Positions 33,751 through 41,864 are shown, counted from the stretch's first letter. The stretch is DNA of 64,000 bases from Candidatus Rhodoferax bjergmarkensis (GCA_016708345.1 JADJFX010000020.1:14101-78100); one strand, 5' to 3'. Made by a program: numbers and translations. The notes: generated by a model not told the origin, from the sequence alone.

Positions 33751-34165
33751 GGCGTGTCATCAACACTGAACAATTTGGTGAGGGATGGTCGCGCCAATGT
33801 GTCCCGAAATCCGCTTTCTTTTAACCACGCCCAAATGCCAAATCCTGGTTCATTGTTGCGCTTCGAGCTGATCTCCAATGAGAGAGCTGAATTGCAGTCG
33901 TCAATCTTTTGACTCAGTCTGAGATTTTGACGGCTTTGGGCCGCAGAGGCTGAAAGCGTTGTGCCTAGCCGGTCGCCAGCTACATGAGTGGGTGAGCAGA
34001 ATTCAGTTGCCGAGATCAATTCATCATCGGCGCGAACAAATGAATAAATCACGAATCAGATGACGCAAAAATGCAACAAGATTTGCACAAGGTTTGGCAT
34101 TTTTTTTGACACGACCTTAGAGCCAAAGCACAATCACGCCTCACCAATTTCGATCAACCTATTTT
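33751..34165. other. 415-bp gap before the rtcB leader
   Basis: No convincing gene. A 101-codon frame on the minus strand (33747-34052) has no recognised domain and no clear ribosome site. The far end is A/T-rich and must contain the rtcB promoter. Confidence 0.4.
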
Positions 34166-34176
34166 TGCCACAGAAA

Positions 34177-34282
34177 GGAACGACCATGCCACGTACGGCT
34201 ATCTGTAATTTGACAACTACATAGCCCCGCGCATGACTGCTCGGGGTCGCGGCACCTGTTGCCGACCCGAGCCGGTCGTTCC
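34177..34282 (+). promoter_or_regulatory. rtcB leader: complementary segments around a leader peptide
   Basis: GGAACGACC (34177-34185), the ribosome site of the leader peptide, is exactly complementary to GGTCGTTCC (34274-34282). Between them lie two mutually exclusive stems: CCCCG/CGGGG (34225-34229 with 34242-34246) and the longer GCTCGGG...CCCGAGC (34239-34272). A terminator follows at 34291-34322. The layout fits translation-coupled attenuation. Confidence 0.6.
34186..34224 (+). CDS. Leader peptide upstream of rtcB
   Basis: 12 residues, MPRTAICNLTTT, then TAG. AAAGGA lies nine bases ahead of the ATG. No single regulatory amino acid is overrepresented except a short threonine run at the end. 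It lies directly before alternative stems and a terminator, so ribosome progress through it could decide transcription of rtcB. Confidence 0.5.
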   Translation: MPRTAICNLTTT

Positions 34283-34290
34283 ACATATTG

Positions 34291-34322
34291 AACCCCGGTG
34301 AGGAAACTCGCCGGGGTTTTTG
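34291..34322 (+). terminator. Rho-independent terminator before rtcB
   Basis: AACCCCGG, 12-base loop, CCGGGGTT followed by a T run. It lies 72 bp before the rtcB start on the coding strand, so it must be bypassed for expression. Confidence 0.8.
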
Positions 34323-34393
34323 CTTTTGCGGGCCAGACATGGATCGGCCTGCGCAAACACCCCGGCATAACAAATAACCGAAGAGAAATTGTT

Positions 34394-35602
34394 ATGCCCA
34401 TCAAGCAAACCTTGCACAAGGGACTGGTTCCCGTGCACATTTTTACCGACGATATTGAGCACGAAGCGATTGCACAGCTCCTGCATATCGCCAACTTGTC
34501 CATCGTCCATCCCCATGTGGCTGCGATGCCGGACGTTCATGCTGGCATCGGTACCACGGTCGGTAGTGTGATTCCCACACGATCAGCCATCATTCCGGCT
34601 GCCGTTGGCGTCGACATTGGTTGCGGCATGAACGCGGTTCGCACCACGCTCACGACGAGCCAATTGCCCGATAACCTGGCCCGCTTGCGAAGCGCCATCG
34701 AAGCCTCGATTCCCGTTGGCTTTGAACAGCACGAATGGGACAAGGTGCGTGGCTCGGCTCATGGCCGTGTGGGGCGCCCGCTCAATGACCGTCTGGACCG
34801 GATTGTTGCGAAGCACCAAGGCATCATGAAAATGCAACGCAAATTTGCGCAAACCTGGATCTGCCAGATCGGCACGCTGGGTGGCGGCAACCATTTTCTG
34901 GAGATTTGTCTCGATGAAGATCAGCGCGTTTGGGTCATGCTGCACTCTGGCTCACGCGGCGTAGGCAACGTGATCGGGCGCTACTTCATTTCGGCGGCAA
35001 AAAAGGATATGGCGCGCCACCACATGAATTTGCCAGACAAGGACTTGTCCTACTTCAGCGAAGGATCACAGTGGTTCGACGACTACGTTGAAGCCGTGGA
35101 ATGGGCGCAGGACTACGCGCTGATCAATCGGCGTGAAATGATGCGCCGCACGCTCGAAGTACTGGCGCAGCACCTGCCCCCCTTCAAACTCGATGGCGAG
35201 GCGATCAATTGCCATCACAACTATGTGGCACGTGAAACCCATGGCAATGAGCTGCTCTACGTCACTCGCAAGGGTGCCATCTCGGCGCGTGAGGGTGAAC
35301 TTGGCATCATTCCCGGCAGCATGGGTGCCAAAAGCTACATCGTGCGCGGCAAGGGAAATCCAGAATCGTTCTGCTCCTGCTCACACGGTGCGGGCCGGCG
35401 CATGAGCCGAAGCGAGGCCAAACGACGCTTTGACCGCTTCGATCTGGCACAGCAGACCAGTGGCATTGAGTGCCGAAAAGATGGCGGCGTCATCGATGAA
35501 ATTCCCGCCGCCTACAAAGACATTGATGAAGTCATGGCACACCAGGCCGATCTGGTCGAGGTCGTGCATACGCTGCGCCAAGTCATTTGCGTGAAGGGAT
35601 AG
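34394..35602 (+). CDS. rtcB: RtcB-type RNA ligase
   Basis: 402 residues from ATG 34394; an upstream frame extension would run through the terminator and is not used. RtcB motifs: AAMPDVHAGIGTTVGSVIPT, GVDIGCGMNAV (metal-binding Asp and Cys), GTLGGGNHFLEI, MLHSGSRGVGN, INCHHNYVARE, GSMGAKSYIVRGKG and SCSHGAGRRMSR with the guanylylated histidine. RtcB joins 2,3-cyclic phosphate or 3-phosphate ends to 5-OH ends and repairs cleaved tRNA and rRNA. No archease or RtcA is present. It heads an operon with a small basic protein, MoxR and an HExxH-vWA protein. Confidence 0.93.
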   Translation: MPIKQTLHKGLVPVHIFTDDIEHEAIAQLLHIANLSIVHPHVAAMPDVHAGIGTTVGSVIPTRSAIIPAAVGVDIGCGMNAVRTTLTTSQLPDNLARLRSAIEASIPVGFEQHEWDKVRGSAHGRVGRPLNDRLDRIVAKHQGIMKMQRKFAQTWICQIGTLGGGNHFLEICLDEDQRVWVMLHSGSRGVGNVIGRYFISAAKKDMARHHMNLPDKDLSYFSEGSQWFDDYVEAVEWAQDYALINRREMMRRTLEVLAQHLPPFKLDGEAINCHHNYVARETHGNELLYVTRKGAISAREGELGIIPGSMGAKSYIVRGKGNPESFCSCSHGAGRRMSRSEAKRRFDRFDLAQQTSGIECRKDGGVIDEIPAAYKDIDEVMAHQADLVEVVHTLRQVICVKG

Positions 35603-35605
35603 GCC

Positions 35606-35782
35606 ATGAAGATCACGATCAAACCACCCAAGCCACGCAACCCGCTTTTTTTGGCGGCCAGAACTCGTCACGCGGGCGCGCACAAGGATGAAAAGTCAGC
35701 GCGCCAAGTACGTCGAAAAGAAAAGCAGGTGTTGCGCAACCTGGTTTCAGGACGCACCACCAGGGGTGCTCAGGATGAGTAA
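35606..35782 (+). CDS. Small basic protein, paralogue of the protein at 42345
   Basis: 58 residues, three bases after rtcB. The core PKPRNPLFLAARTRHAGAHK, followed by KSARQVRRKEKQVL, shares the pattern R-N-P-x5-A-x3-A-G-x-H-K-x2-K-S-x3-RR-EK with the small protein inside the tRNA array. Strongly positive charge suggests RNA binding. Its position in the rtcB operon and in the tRNA array suggests a tRNA-linked role. Family not known to me. Confidence 0.6.
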   Translation: MKITIKPPKPRNPLFLAARTRHAGAHKDEKSARQVRRKEKQVLRNLVSGRTTRGAQDE

Positions 35783-35833
35783 GCCCTGACGGAGAAACGC
35801 TCTTTCAAAAAACAAACAGAAATAAGAATAATC

Positions 35834-36907
35834 ATGCAATCCGCGATTCAACTCAACCAAACCCAGGCCATTGATTTCCTGCTCAATGTCGCCGTCGTTC
35901 GTCCCGTCTTCATGTGGGGTCCGCCAGGTATCGGCAAAAGCGCGCTGGTGCGACGTTTTGCCGACGCCGTGGGCATGGAATGTGTCTCCCTGCTCGGAAG
36001 TCAACTGGCCCCGGAAGATTTGCTGGGCATTCCAAAAATAGACGGCGAGTGCTCCCGCTTCTATCCTCCGGCCAATATTGTTCGCAAACAGCCGTTCGTG
36101 CTTTTTTTGGACGAGCTCAATGCCTCGTCACATGAAATACAAAAGGCGTTTTACTCCCTGATCCTGGAACAACGGGTGGGCGAATACCAATTGCCACCGG
36201 GAACCATTGTGATCGGTGCCGGCAACCGGGCCAAAGATGCCGCCATTGTCAAACCCATGCCCTCAGCCCTCATCAACCGTTTGGTGCACATCCATCTGCG
36301 CACCGATCACCGGCAGTGGCTGGACTGGGCGATCAACGAAGGCAGCATCCACCCCTGGGTGATTGAATACATTCAACTGCGTCCCGACCATCTGTGGAGT
36401 GAACCGCCCAAGCATGAAGAAACATTTTCAACACCGCGCAGTTGGCACATGTTGTCTGAGTCCTTGCAGTCTTTCGGCAGCGATATCAGCGATGAAATGA
36501 TCGAAGCGCTCGCATTTGGTCTGCTGTCGCCACCTCACGCCGCCCACTTCAAGGCCTATCTCAAGCAAATCCATCAGAAGCACACCCTGCATGCCATCAT
36601 CAAAGGCGATGCCTATTGGCCGACGGGACCTGAGGATCGTGATGTTCTGTATTTTCTGGCGCAGTCCTTCCGTGCACACCTGCGCAAGGAACTGCCAGCC
36701 GATGAGGCGTCGGTACGCGCAGTGCACACGGCGCTCGGAATTCGCGCCAAGGATATGCTGCGTGATCTGGCCCGCATCAGCGTAGAGATTGCCCAGTCCG
36801 TCATGAGCGAAGACGAGGCGGGTCAACGCTTGCCAGCCTGGTTTCTGGTCGAGGTGGCGCGCGATCTTCCGTGTCTGGCCGGGCGCGATAGTCGGGTGAG
36901 CGCGTGA
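35834..36907 (+). CDS. MoxR-type AAA+ ATPase
   Basis: 357 residues. Walker A MWGPPGIGKSALVRR (about 32-46), Walker B PFVLFLDELNASSHEIQKAF (about 90-109), sensor I region VIGAGNRAKDAA and the arginine-bearing MPSALINRLVHIHL. MoxR ATPases work with vWA partners as chaperone or remodelling pairs; the partner overlaps this gene by 4 bp. Being in an operon with RtcB, it may remodel an RNA or ribosome-related target, which is an inference. Confidence 0.88.
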   Translation: MQSAIQLNQTQAIDFLLNVAVVRPVFMWGPPGIGKSALVRRFADAVGMECVSLLGSQLAPEDLLGIPKIDGECSRFYPPANIVRKQPFVLFLDELNASSHEIQKAFYSLILEQRVGEYQLPPGTIVIGAGNRAKDAAIVKPMPSALINRLVHIHLRTDHRQWLDWAINEGSIHPWVIEYIQLRPDHLWSEPPKHEETFSTPRSWHMLSESLQSFGSDISDEMIEALAFGLLSPPHAAHFKAYLKQIHQKHTLHAIIKGDAYWPTGPEDRDVLYFLAQSFRAHLRKELPADEASVRAVHTALGIRAKDMLRDLARISVEIAQSVMSEDEAGQRLPAWFLVEVARDLPCLAGRDSRVSA

Positions 36908-38709
36908 GTCGACATCCTCAATCTGGCGTCGCTGCCGAGGCGCGCACGGCTGCCGTGCAGTGTCTCAAAGCGCATCCGGTACTCGCACCCTTGATGGAGT
37001 CAGTGTCCTTCGTGGTCGATGCGAACCAGCGGTTTGTATCCCAAAAAGGCTGGCTGGCGGTCTCGCCCGTCGGAACGATTTGGCTTCACGGTCAGCGCCG
37101 CGCCGACGCCTCAGCCTGGACCCGAGTCATGGCAATGGCCCTCATTTGCCTGGGATTTGGCTTGGTTCGTAGACAGGAGCCACACGAGTTGTGGGAAGCT
37201 GCCAGTTGCCTGATTGCAAACAGATTTTGTGATGAACTCAAACTGGGTCAACTGCCGCAGGATTTGCAATGCGACATGCCAGATTTGCCGTTGGGCGGCG
37301 CGGAAGCCTTGTTGCGCAAATTTTGTGTGGATGGCTGTGAACCACAATGGATGGATTGGCTGAAGACCCTGACAGGCGATAGGGCCTTCTTCTGCAATTT
37401 TGATGAACCAGTGCGGTCATTGAGTCGCCAACCCCAATGGCGTGATCTGCTGGCCGACGGCATCGCCCGAGGCGTGGGTCAGGCGCTACAACTTGCATCG
37501 GGAACGTCTGGCACCAGCGGCGCACTGAAACCGTTGACCCGGGCACTGCGGGCCAGGCGGCGTTTGATCGACCACTTCCCCCTGCTCGGCGCATTGGCAG
37601 CCAGTTTCGACATCGAAGAAGATGTGCGCCTGTGCCAGCAGTACGACATACGGGTGGCCGCCATCGACGTCGGCGCAAGGCGGATCTGGATGAACCCAAG
37701 CGCTGGCTTGTCCGAGGACGAATGCCTGTTTGTCTTTGCGCACGAACTGCTGCATGCGGGCCTCAATCATTCATCGCGTCGACGGGGCCGCGACCCGCTT
37801 CTGTGGAATATTGCTTGTGACTTCGTGATCAATGGCTGGTTGATCGAGATGGCGGTGGGTTCCGCCCCCAACATGGGCTTGTTGCATGATGCGCAATTCG
37901 CCGCACGCTCGTCGGAAGAGGTGTACGACGCTTTGGCGCAGGATATCCGCCGTGCCCGCAAACTTGCCACCTTGCGCGGTGTCGGCGCACAAGACCTGCT
38001 GGGCGACGACGACGGGCAATTGTTCACCGATGCCGAAAGCTACTGCCGCCGTGCATTGGCGCAAGGGTTGGACCGGTATTCAAACTGCACCGCGCGCGGC
38101 CTTCTTCCGGCTGGACTGGTAGAAGAGATACGCAGCCTCAGCCAGCCGCCGATTCCCTGGGATGTCAAACTGGCCGATTGGTTTGATGAACGCTTTCCAC
38201 CGCCGGAGCTGCGGCGCAGCTATGCGCGGCCCTCACGTCGCCAAGCATCCACGCCAGACATTGCGCGGCCGTCCATCGTCAAGCCCACTGAAGAGGAACG
38301 TAGAAGCCGTGTGTTTGGGGTTGTATTGGACACCTCGGGTTCCATGGCAACGCAGCTATTGGGCAAAGCACTGGGGGCGATTGCAAGCTATGCCATGGCA
38401 CGCGATGTGATGGCGGTGCGCTTGATCTGCTGCGATGCACAAGCGTATGACAGCGGTTGGGTTGAGCCAGAGAATTTGCTCGACCGTTTCAGTTTGCGCG
38501 GCAGAGGGGGTACCGTTCTGCAGCCGGGTCTTGATCGCTTGCGGGAACTGGCCGATCGAGGAGATTTCCCGAAACATGGGCCCTTACTCATCATCACCGA
38601 CGGCTATTGCGAAAACCAGATCAACACCTCAATGGACCACGCCTATCTTTTGCCCCAGGGTCGTCGATTGCCGTTTCTGGCGCGGGGGGAAGTGTTTTTG
38701 GTGAAGTGA
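36904..38709 (+). CDS. DUF2201-type metallopeptidase-like / vWA protein, MoxR partner
   Basis: 601 residues. A zinc-peptidase-like helix with FAHELLHAGLNH sits at about 277-288 (HExxH with a later His). The C-terminal vWA-like domain starts GVVLDTSGSMATQLLG (about 472-487; D-x-S-x-S metal site) and contains LLIITDGYCENQ. This matches the DUF2201 plus vWA proteins found next to MoxR-type ATPases. GTG start at 36904 within the end of the ATPase gene. Confidence 0.85.
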   Translation: MSRHPQSGVAAEARTAAVQCLKAHPVLAPLMESVSFVVDANQRFVSQKGWLAVSPVGTIWLHGQRRADASAWTRVMAMALICLGFGLVRRQEPHELWEAASCLIANRFCDELKLGQLPQDLQCDMPDLPLGGAEALLRKFCVDGCEPQWMDWLKTLTGDRAFFCNFDEPVRSLSRQPQWRDLLADGIARGVGQALQLASGTSGTSGALKPLTRALRARRRLIDHFPLLGALAASFDIEEDVRLCQQYDIRVAAIDVGARRIWMNPSAGLSEDECLFVFAHELLHAGLNHSSRRRGRDPLLWNIACDFVINGWLIEMAVGSAPNMGLLHDAQFAARSSEEVYDALAQDIRRARKLATLRGVGAQDLLGDDDGQLFTDAESYCRRALAQGLDRYSNCTARGLLPAGLVEEIRSLSQPPIPWDVKLADWFDERFPPPELRRSYARPSRRQASTPDIARPSIVKPTEEERRSRVFGVVLDTSGSMATQLLGKALGAIASYAMARDVMAVRLICCDAQAYDSGWVEPENLLDRFSLRGRGGTVLQPGLDRLRELADRGDFPKHGPLLIITDGYCENQINTSMDHAYLLPQGRRLPFLARGEVFLVK

Positions 38710-38759
38710 GGAAATTTAATCCAAACAGACACAACTTTTTGACAATAGGATTACTTAAG

Positions 38760-38874
38760 GCGCCTTTGCCGGTCATACCCTGCCCATCATCGACTCGCAT
38801 ACCGATGAGATCACGCAGGCGGAGATATTCGTCGCCGTTCTGGGGGCCTGCAGCTACACCTTCGCATCAGTGCC
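38760..38874 (+). pseudogene. IS21-type IstA fragment
   Basis: The frame encodes GAFAGHTLPIIDSHTDE, then ITQAEIFVAVLGACSYTFAS, the first catalytic region of IstA transposases, where the family has D-Y-A-G-x-T-x-P before the conserved FVAVLGASSYT. Both ends are missing, and the following stretch has an 8-9 base A run. A short remnant downstream of the rtcB operon. Confidence 0.7.
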
Positions 38875-39052
38875 CAAAAAAAAAAGCGGGCACCACAATT
38901 CGATTTCAAGGAAGTTCAAAGAAGCCGGCCGCCTTGGCGGGTAAACGCGACCGGCATGTCGCCAACACCAGACTTACACGGGAACCGACAGCCGTTCACA
39001 CGGCCCAATGGACATGCAAATAGGCGGTGACGCACAAACTGAAAGGCCGCAG

Positions 39053-39415
39053 TTAGGTGTTCCGCTTGGCCGCGGCCCCAATAATCTTCTTCAATTCCGC
39101 CCGACCAGTTCGATCAGCGCTGGTCCACGCTGCGCGACACGTTGCAATGAATTTCTCTTCTGCGGGATCTGGTGCAGTCTCAGAATGTTCCTGGTCAAGC
39201 CAGCCCAGGGATTTCGAGCTCTTGGATTCGAACTGCCGGGCAAGCTTGTCGCCCACAGTCCTACCAGATTTAATCTGACTCCACATGCTCAAGGAAACTT
39301 CCAGGGAAGCGGCAAACGCGCTCTCCAGCCCAGCAAGCGACTCCCCATTTGTAACGCGCGCCTGCGCAAAAGCTTGGTGCAGAGAAAGAAGGTTGCGTAG
39401 TCGGATACTGGACAT
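39053..39415 (-). CDS. XRE-like regulator next to the tRNA array
   Basis: 120 residues. The HTH region is LEVSLSMWSQIKSGRTVGDK, followed by LARQFESKSSKSLGWLDQEH, a pattern of phage-type Cro/CI-like regulators. The C-terminal part (KFIATCRAAWTSADRTGR) is helical. It is divergent from the tRNA array leader, with a palindrome at 39439-39455 between them. Candidate regulator of the array. Confidence 0.7.
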   Translation of the reverse strand: MSSIRLRNLLSLHQAFAQARVTNGESLAGLESAFAASLEVSLSMWSQIKSGRTVGDKLARQFESKSSKSLGWLDQEHSETAPDPAEEKFIATCRAAWTSADRTGRAELKKIIGAAAKRNT

Positions 39416-39438
39416 GAGATTTGCGATTTTACAACGAC

Positions 39439-39455
39439 AGTAAAATTATTTTACT
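39439..39455. promoter_or_regulatory. Operator-like palindrome between the XRE gene and the tRNA leader
   Basis: AGTAAAAT-t-ATTTTACT, perfect 8-bp arms around one base, 24 bp from the XRE start codon. A related AGTAAAA half-site follows at about 39472-39479. Confidence 0.6.
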
Positions 39456-39567
39456 TTGTGCTTGCGCAAAATAGTAAAAAACATTTACACTTCCTGTCAT
39501 CGCAAGCAAAAGTGCATGCGTCAAACCTGAAACCAATTTTTAGAACCTCACTTCAAAAGAGACCATC

Positions 39568-39780
39568 GTGATAGCAAGAACCGCACTCCATCTCACACAC
39601 AGCCCCATCGGCTGCGGTGCGGTGCTGCGCGCTTCGAATCCATGTGGATTGCCCACATATCACCGAGATCCGCAGATTGGCGGATGGTCCCTGTATCAAT
39701 CAACGAGCGCAATTGCCAAAACCACTTCCATCGGGAGTGATTTTGAGAATTCGTTCCAACCGGGTGGAGGTAGCGTGTAG
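39568..39780 (+). CDS. Possible leader reading frame before the tRNA array
   Basis: 70 codons from a GTG, beginning MIARTALHLTHS, with no recognised domain. Its early bases (ACCGCAC, about 39583) are complementary to GTGCGGT a little downstream, so the start of the frame can fold. A terminator follows at 39804. By position it is equivalent to the leaders of rtcB and the EF-G gene, but it is longer and its translation is unproven. Confidence 0.35.
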   Translation: MIARTALHLTHSPIGCGAVLRASNPCGLPTYHRDPQIGGWSLYQSTSAIAKTTSIGSDFENSFQPGGGSV

Positions 39781-39803
39781 CTAACTCCCGTTTGCACACA
39801 AGC

Positions 39804-39836
39804 AACCCGGTTTCTCGCAAGAGGCCGGTTTTTTGC
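39804..39836 (+). terminator. Terminator upstream of the tRNA array
   Basis: AACCCGG, a CTC-gcaa-GAG inner stem, then CCGGTT followed by a T run (GGCCGGTTTTTTG). It lies about 350 bp before the first tRNA on the same strand. Confidence 0.7.
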
Positions 39837-39837
39837 T

Positions 39838-40189
39838 TTCTGGGTCATTCCAAGTGGCCCTGCCAACGGCGCATCGACGCCGTGGCAAGTGATCTTTAAC
39901 AAGTGAGTGTCATGTCTGGTGTCGGGACCAACGCGGTTTTTGCGCAAGCAATGCCGTGCCGGTATCAGCGAAGTAGTTGCGGGGGACCGTTGGGTCTGCC
40001 TGATGGGTAATGCGTGTGCGTCCTCGCCCTATTTCGACAGTGTTTGCAAACAAGGCCGTTGCGCAGTTCCTGCTCGGCATGGGTTCACCCATGCGCTGGA
40101 CTCGGCCTGATGTGTCAGCGACTCGCTCAGGGTTGTTGGTGCAACGTATGCGAGTGGTGCGTTGTGAGCATTGTCGAAATAGGTTTTTT
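39838..40189. other. 352-bp gap before the first tRNA
   Basis: No gene or complete tRNA fold seen. It was checked for the missing Ala and Val tRNAs without success. It may hold the array promoter. Confidence 0.45.
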
Positions 40190-40265
40190 GGATTGGTAGC
40201 TCAGTTGGTAGAGCGCTGCGTTGAAGGCGCAGGCGTCGAAGGTTCAATCCCTTCCCGATCCACCA
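40190..40265 (+). tRNA. tRNA-Phe(GAA)
   Basis: Seven-pair acceptor GGATTGG/CCGATCC, anticodon loop TTGAAGG, normal T-arm GGTTCAATCC, encoded CCA. Confidence 0.93.
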
Positions 40266-40269
40266 CATT

Positions 40270-40347
40270 CGCAGGGTAGAGAAGCCCGGTTAACTCGCAA
40301 GGCTCATAACCTTGAGATCGCCAGTTCAAATCTGGCCCCTGCAACCA
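40270..40347 (+). tRNA. Initiator tRNA-fMet(CAT)
   Basis: The acceptor begins C1 facing A72 (CGCAGGG/CCCTGCA), the unpaired end typical of bacterial initiators, with loop CTCATAA and encoded CCA. The anticodon stem is CAAGG/CCTTG, so only two of the usual three G:C pairs next to the loop are present (A29:U41 instead of G:C). An initiator tRNA in an accessory array is unusual. Confidence 0.9.
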
Positions 40348-40461
40348 TCTGTCAGCGAGCACGCCATGGTTCCCCGTACCACAATGGCAAACGGGAGCTT
40401 GCACAGACGGCCCCGGCGGTGAGGCTCACGTAGCCTTGCCTTCGGCGGTCACCCATTTTTC

Positions 40462-40536
40462 GTCGCATTGGACTTCTGGTGAGGTCTGCAGGCTTTCATC
40501 CTGCCCAGAGGGGTTCGAATCCCCTATGCGACGCCA
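40462..40536 (+). tRNA. tRNA-Glu(TTC)
   Basis: Acceptor GTCGCAT/ATGCGAC, loop CTTTCAT, T-arm AGGGGTTCGAATCCCCT, G73, encoded CCA. About 115 bp of tRNA-free sequence precedes it. Confidence 0.93.
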
Positions 40537-40544
40537 TTTTCAGT

Positions 40545-40620
40545 ATCTCGATAGCTCAATTGGCAGAGCGCTGGTCTCCAAAACCAGAGGTTGAAGGTTC
40601 GAAGCCTTCTCGGGATGCCA
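40545..40620 (+). tRNA. tRNA-Trp(CCA)
   Basis: Acceptor ATCTCGA/TCGGGAT with one G:T pair, loop CTCCAAA, G73, encoded CCA. Confidence 0.92.
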
Positions 40621-40626
40621 TCACAT

Positions 40627-40703
40627 GGGGGGTTAGCCAAGTGGCCTACGGCATCGCGCTTTGACCGCGACATTCGGACGTTCGAATCGTCCACCCTCTG
40701 CCA
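40627..40703 (+). tRNA. tRNA-Gln(TTG)
   Basis: Acceptor GGGGGGT/ACCCTCT with two G:T pairs, loop CTTTGAC, GCCAAGTGG D-arm typical of Gln, G73, encoded CCA. Confidence 0.9.
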
Positions 40704-40715
40704 GATTCAGATTTT

Positions 40716-40798
40716 CCCCCGGTGGCTAATGGAAACCGGCACACCTACCTGCCTTAGAAGCAGGGCTCTTGCGAGTTCGAATCTCGCCTGGGGGACCA
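40716..40798 (+). tRNA. tRNA-Leu(TAG)-like, variable arm missing
   Basis: Acceptor CCCCCGG/CTGGGGG, anticodon stem CCTGC/GCAGG with loop CTTAGAA, Leu-like T-arm GCGAGTTCGAATCTCGC, A73, CCA. Only six bases (GCTCTT) separate anticodon and T stems, so the long class II arm is absent, and about seven extra bases follow the D-stem. It may be a decayed or unorthodox tRNA. Confidence 0.65.
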
Positions 40799-40804
40799 TT
40801 TTTT

Positions 40805-40878
40805 GCGGGCCTGGCCGAGTGGTGAGGCGCCAGCCTTCCAAGCTGTGTATATCGGTTCGATTCCGATGGCCCGCTCCA
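40805..40878 (+). tRNA. tRNA-Gly(TCC)
   Basis: Acceptor GCGGGCC/GGCCCGC, loop CTTCCAA, T73, encoded CCA. One mismatch at the far end of the anticodon stem. Confidence 0.92.
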
Positions 40879-40901
40879 TACCCTTGATCAAAGTGATTTA
40901 C

Positions 40902-40975
40902 ATGCGCGTAGCCAAGTGGCCGGGCGTTCGGCTGCAACCCGAAATAGGCTGGTTCGATTCCAGTCGCGCATTCCA
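40902..40975 (+). tRNA. tRNA-Cys(GCA)
   Basis: Acceptor ATGCGCG/CGCGCAT, loop CTGCAAC, T73 as required for Cys, encoded CCA. Confidence 0.93.
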
Positions 40976-40992
40976 TTGATTCACCAGTTCTT

Positions 40993-41084
40993 GGAAAGTT
41001 ATGCAGCGGGGTTGGTCCTGCGACCGGTCTTGAAAACCGGGTTCTCCTAACGGGGATGGGGTTCGACTCCTCAACTTTCCGCCA
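40993..41084 (+). tRNA. tRNA-Ser(TGA)
   Basis: Class II: acceptor GGAAAGT/ACTTTCC, loop CTTGAAA, long variable arm TCTCC-taac-GGGGA, G73, encoded CCA. Confidence 0.93.
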
Positions 41085-41100
41085 TTCATTGTCAGTTTTC

Positions 41101-41178
41101 GCGCCCATAGCTCAGCTGGACCAGAGCACATGCCTACGAAGCATGGGGTCGCACGTTCGAATCGTGCTGGGCGCTCCA
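41101..41178 (+). tRNA. tRNA-Arg(ACG)
   Basis: Acceptor GCGCCCA/TGGGCGC, loop CTACGAA, encoded CCA. A34 would need TadA editing to inosine. Position 73 is T, where bacterial tRNA-Arg more often has A or G. Confidence 0.9.
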
Positions 41179-41184
41179 CATTTT

Positions 41185-41260
41185 TCCCTGATAGCTCAGT
41201 TGGTAGAGCGCCGCACTGTTAATGCGGTTGTCGCTGGTTCGATCCCAGCTCGGGGAGCCA
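41185..41260 (+). tRNA. tRNA-Asn(GTT)
   Basis: Acceptor TCCCTGA/TCGGGGA, loop CTGTTAA, G73, encoded CCA. Confidence 0.93.
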
Positions 41261-41265
41261 ATTTT

Positions 41266-41340
41266 CCGTGATTAGGCAAGTGGTATGCCGCCTGCTTTGG
41301 GAGCAGGTCGTCGGGTGTTCGATTCACCCATCACGGACCA
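41266..41340 (+). tRNA. tRNA-Pro(TGG)
   Basis: Acceptor CCGTGAT/ATCACGG with the C1:G72 pair typical of Pro, loop TTTGGGA, A73, encoded CCA. Confidence 0.92.
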
Positions 41341-41345
41341 ATTTT

Positions 41346-41429
41346 GGACGTTTGACCGAGTGGTTGAAGGTGCCTGACTGTAAATCAGGTCTTAACAGCA
41401 CGCTGGTTCGAATCCAGCAGCGTCCACCA
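41346..41429 (+). tRNA. tRNA-Tyr(GTA)
   Basis: Class II: acceptor GGACGTT/AGCGTCC, loop CTGTAAA, variable arm TCTTAACAGCAC, A73, encoded CCA. Followed by 100 bp without a tRNA. Confidence 0.92.
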
Positions 41430-41529
41430 ATTCGAGCAACGGACCAGCCGGGACGCCGACTGGTCATCAGTGCGAGCGACACAAGGTGTTGCGCGAGGAA
41501 GACGCATCGTTGCGAGATACCAATTTAGT

Positions 41530-41606
41530 GGTGGCTGTAGCCAAGTGGTGAAGGCCCCGCGCTGTGACCGCGGTATGCGTGGGTTCGATCCCCACCAGTC
41601 ACCCCA
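41530..41606 (+). tRNA. tRNA-His(GTG)
   Basis: Acceptor GTGGCTG/CAGTCAC with encoded G-1 opposite C73, the His identity pair; loop CTGTGAC, encoded CCA. Confidence 0.93.
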
Positions 41607-41626
41607 ACCCCTTTCAACCATTTCCC

Positions 41627-41701
41627 GTCGAGGTAGCTCAGAGGAAGAGCACGCGCCCGATAAGCGCGAGGTCGAGATTTCAAAACTCTCCCCCGACACC
41701 A
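41627..41701 (+). tRNA. tRNA-Ile(GAT)
   Basis: Acceptor GTCGAGG/CCCCGAC with one A:C mismatch, loop CCGATAA, A73, encoded CCA. The T-arm GAGAT-TTCAAAA-CTCTC has a mismatch next to the loop, so slight decay is likely. Confidence 0.8.
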
Positions 41702-41707
41702 TTGTTT

Positions 41708-41784
41708 GCCCCTGTAGCTCAGTTGGAAGAGCAACCGCCTTGTAAGCGGTCGGTCGAGCGTTCGAAACGTCTCCTTGGGCACCA
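41708..41784 (+). tRNA. tRNA-Thr(TGT), partly mismatched
   Basis: Loop CTTGTAA with stem ACCGC/GCGGT is sound, A73 and CCA present. The acceptor GCCCCTG/CTTGGGC has two mismatches, and the T-stem GAGCG/CGTCT is irregular, as if one base was lost. It may be non-functional. Confidence 0.7.
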
Positions 41785-41789
41785 GATTC

Positions 41790-41864
41790 GGTTGTATAGC
41801 TCAGCGGTAGAGCACTGCCCTCATAAGGCAGCGTGCGGTGGCTCAAGCCCACCTGCAACCACCA
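41790..41864 (+). tRNA. tRNA with CAT anticodon (elongator Met or Ile2)
   Basis: Acceptor GGTTGTA/TGCAACC fully paired including position 1, so not an initiator. Loop CTCATAA, A73, encoded CCA. The T-loop is CTCAAGC in place of TTC-type. Met and lysidine-modified Ile2 cannot be told apart here. Confidence 0.82.

Noticed and set aside
33747..34052. 101-codon minus-strand frame as a gene
   Set aside because: No ribosome site, no recognised motif, located in A/T-rich leader territory.
34298..34393. N-terminal extension of RtcB
   Set aside because: It would start inside the terminator hairpin, and the family begins at the ATG 34394.
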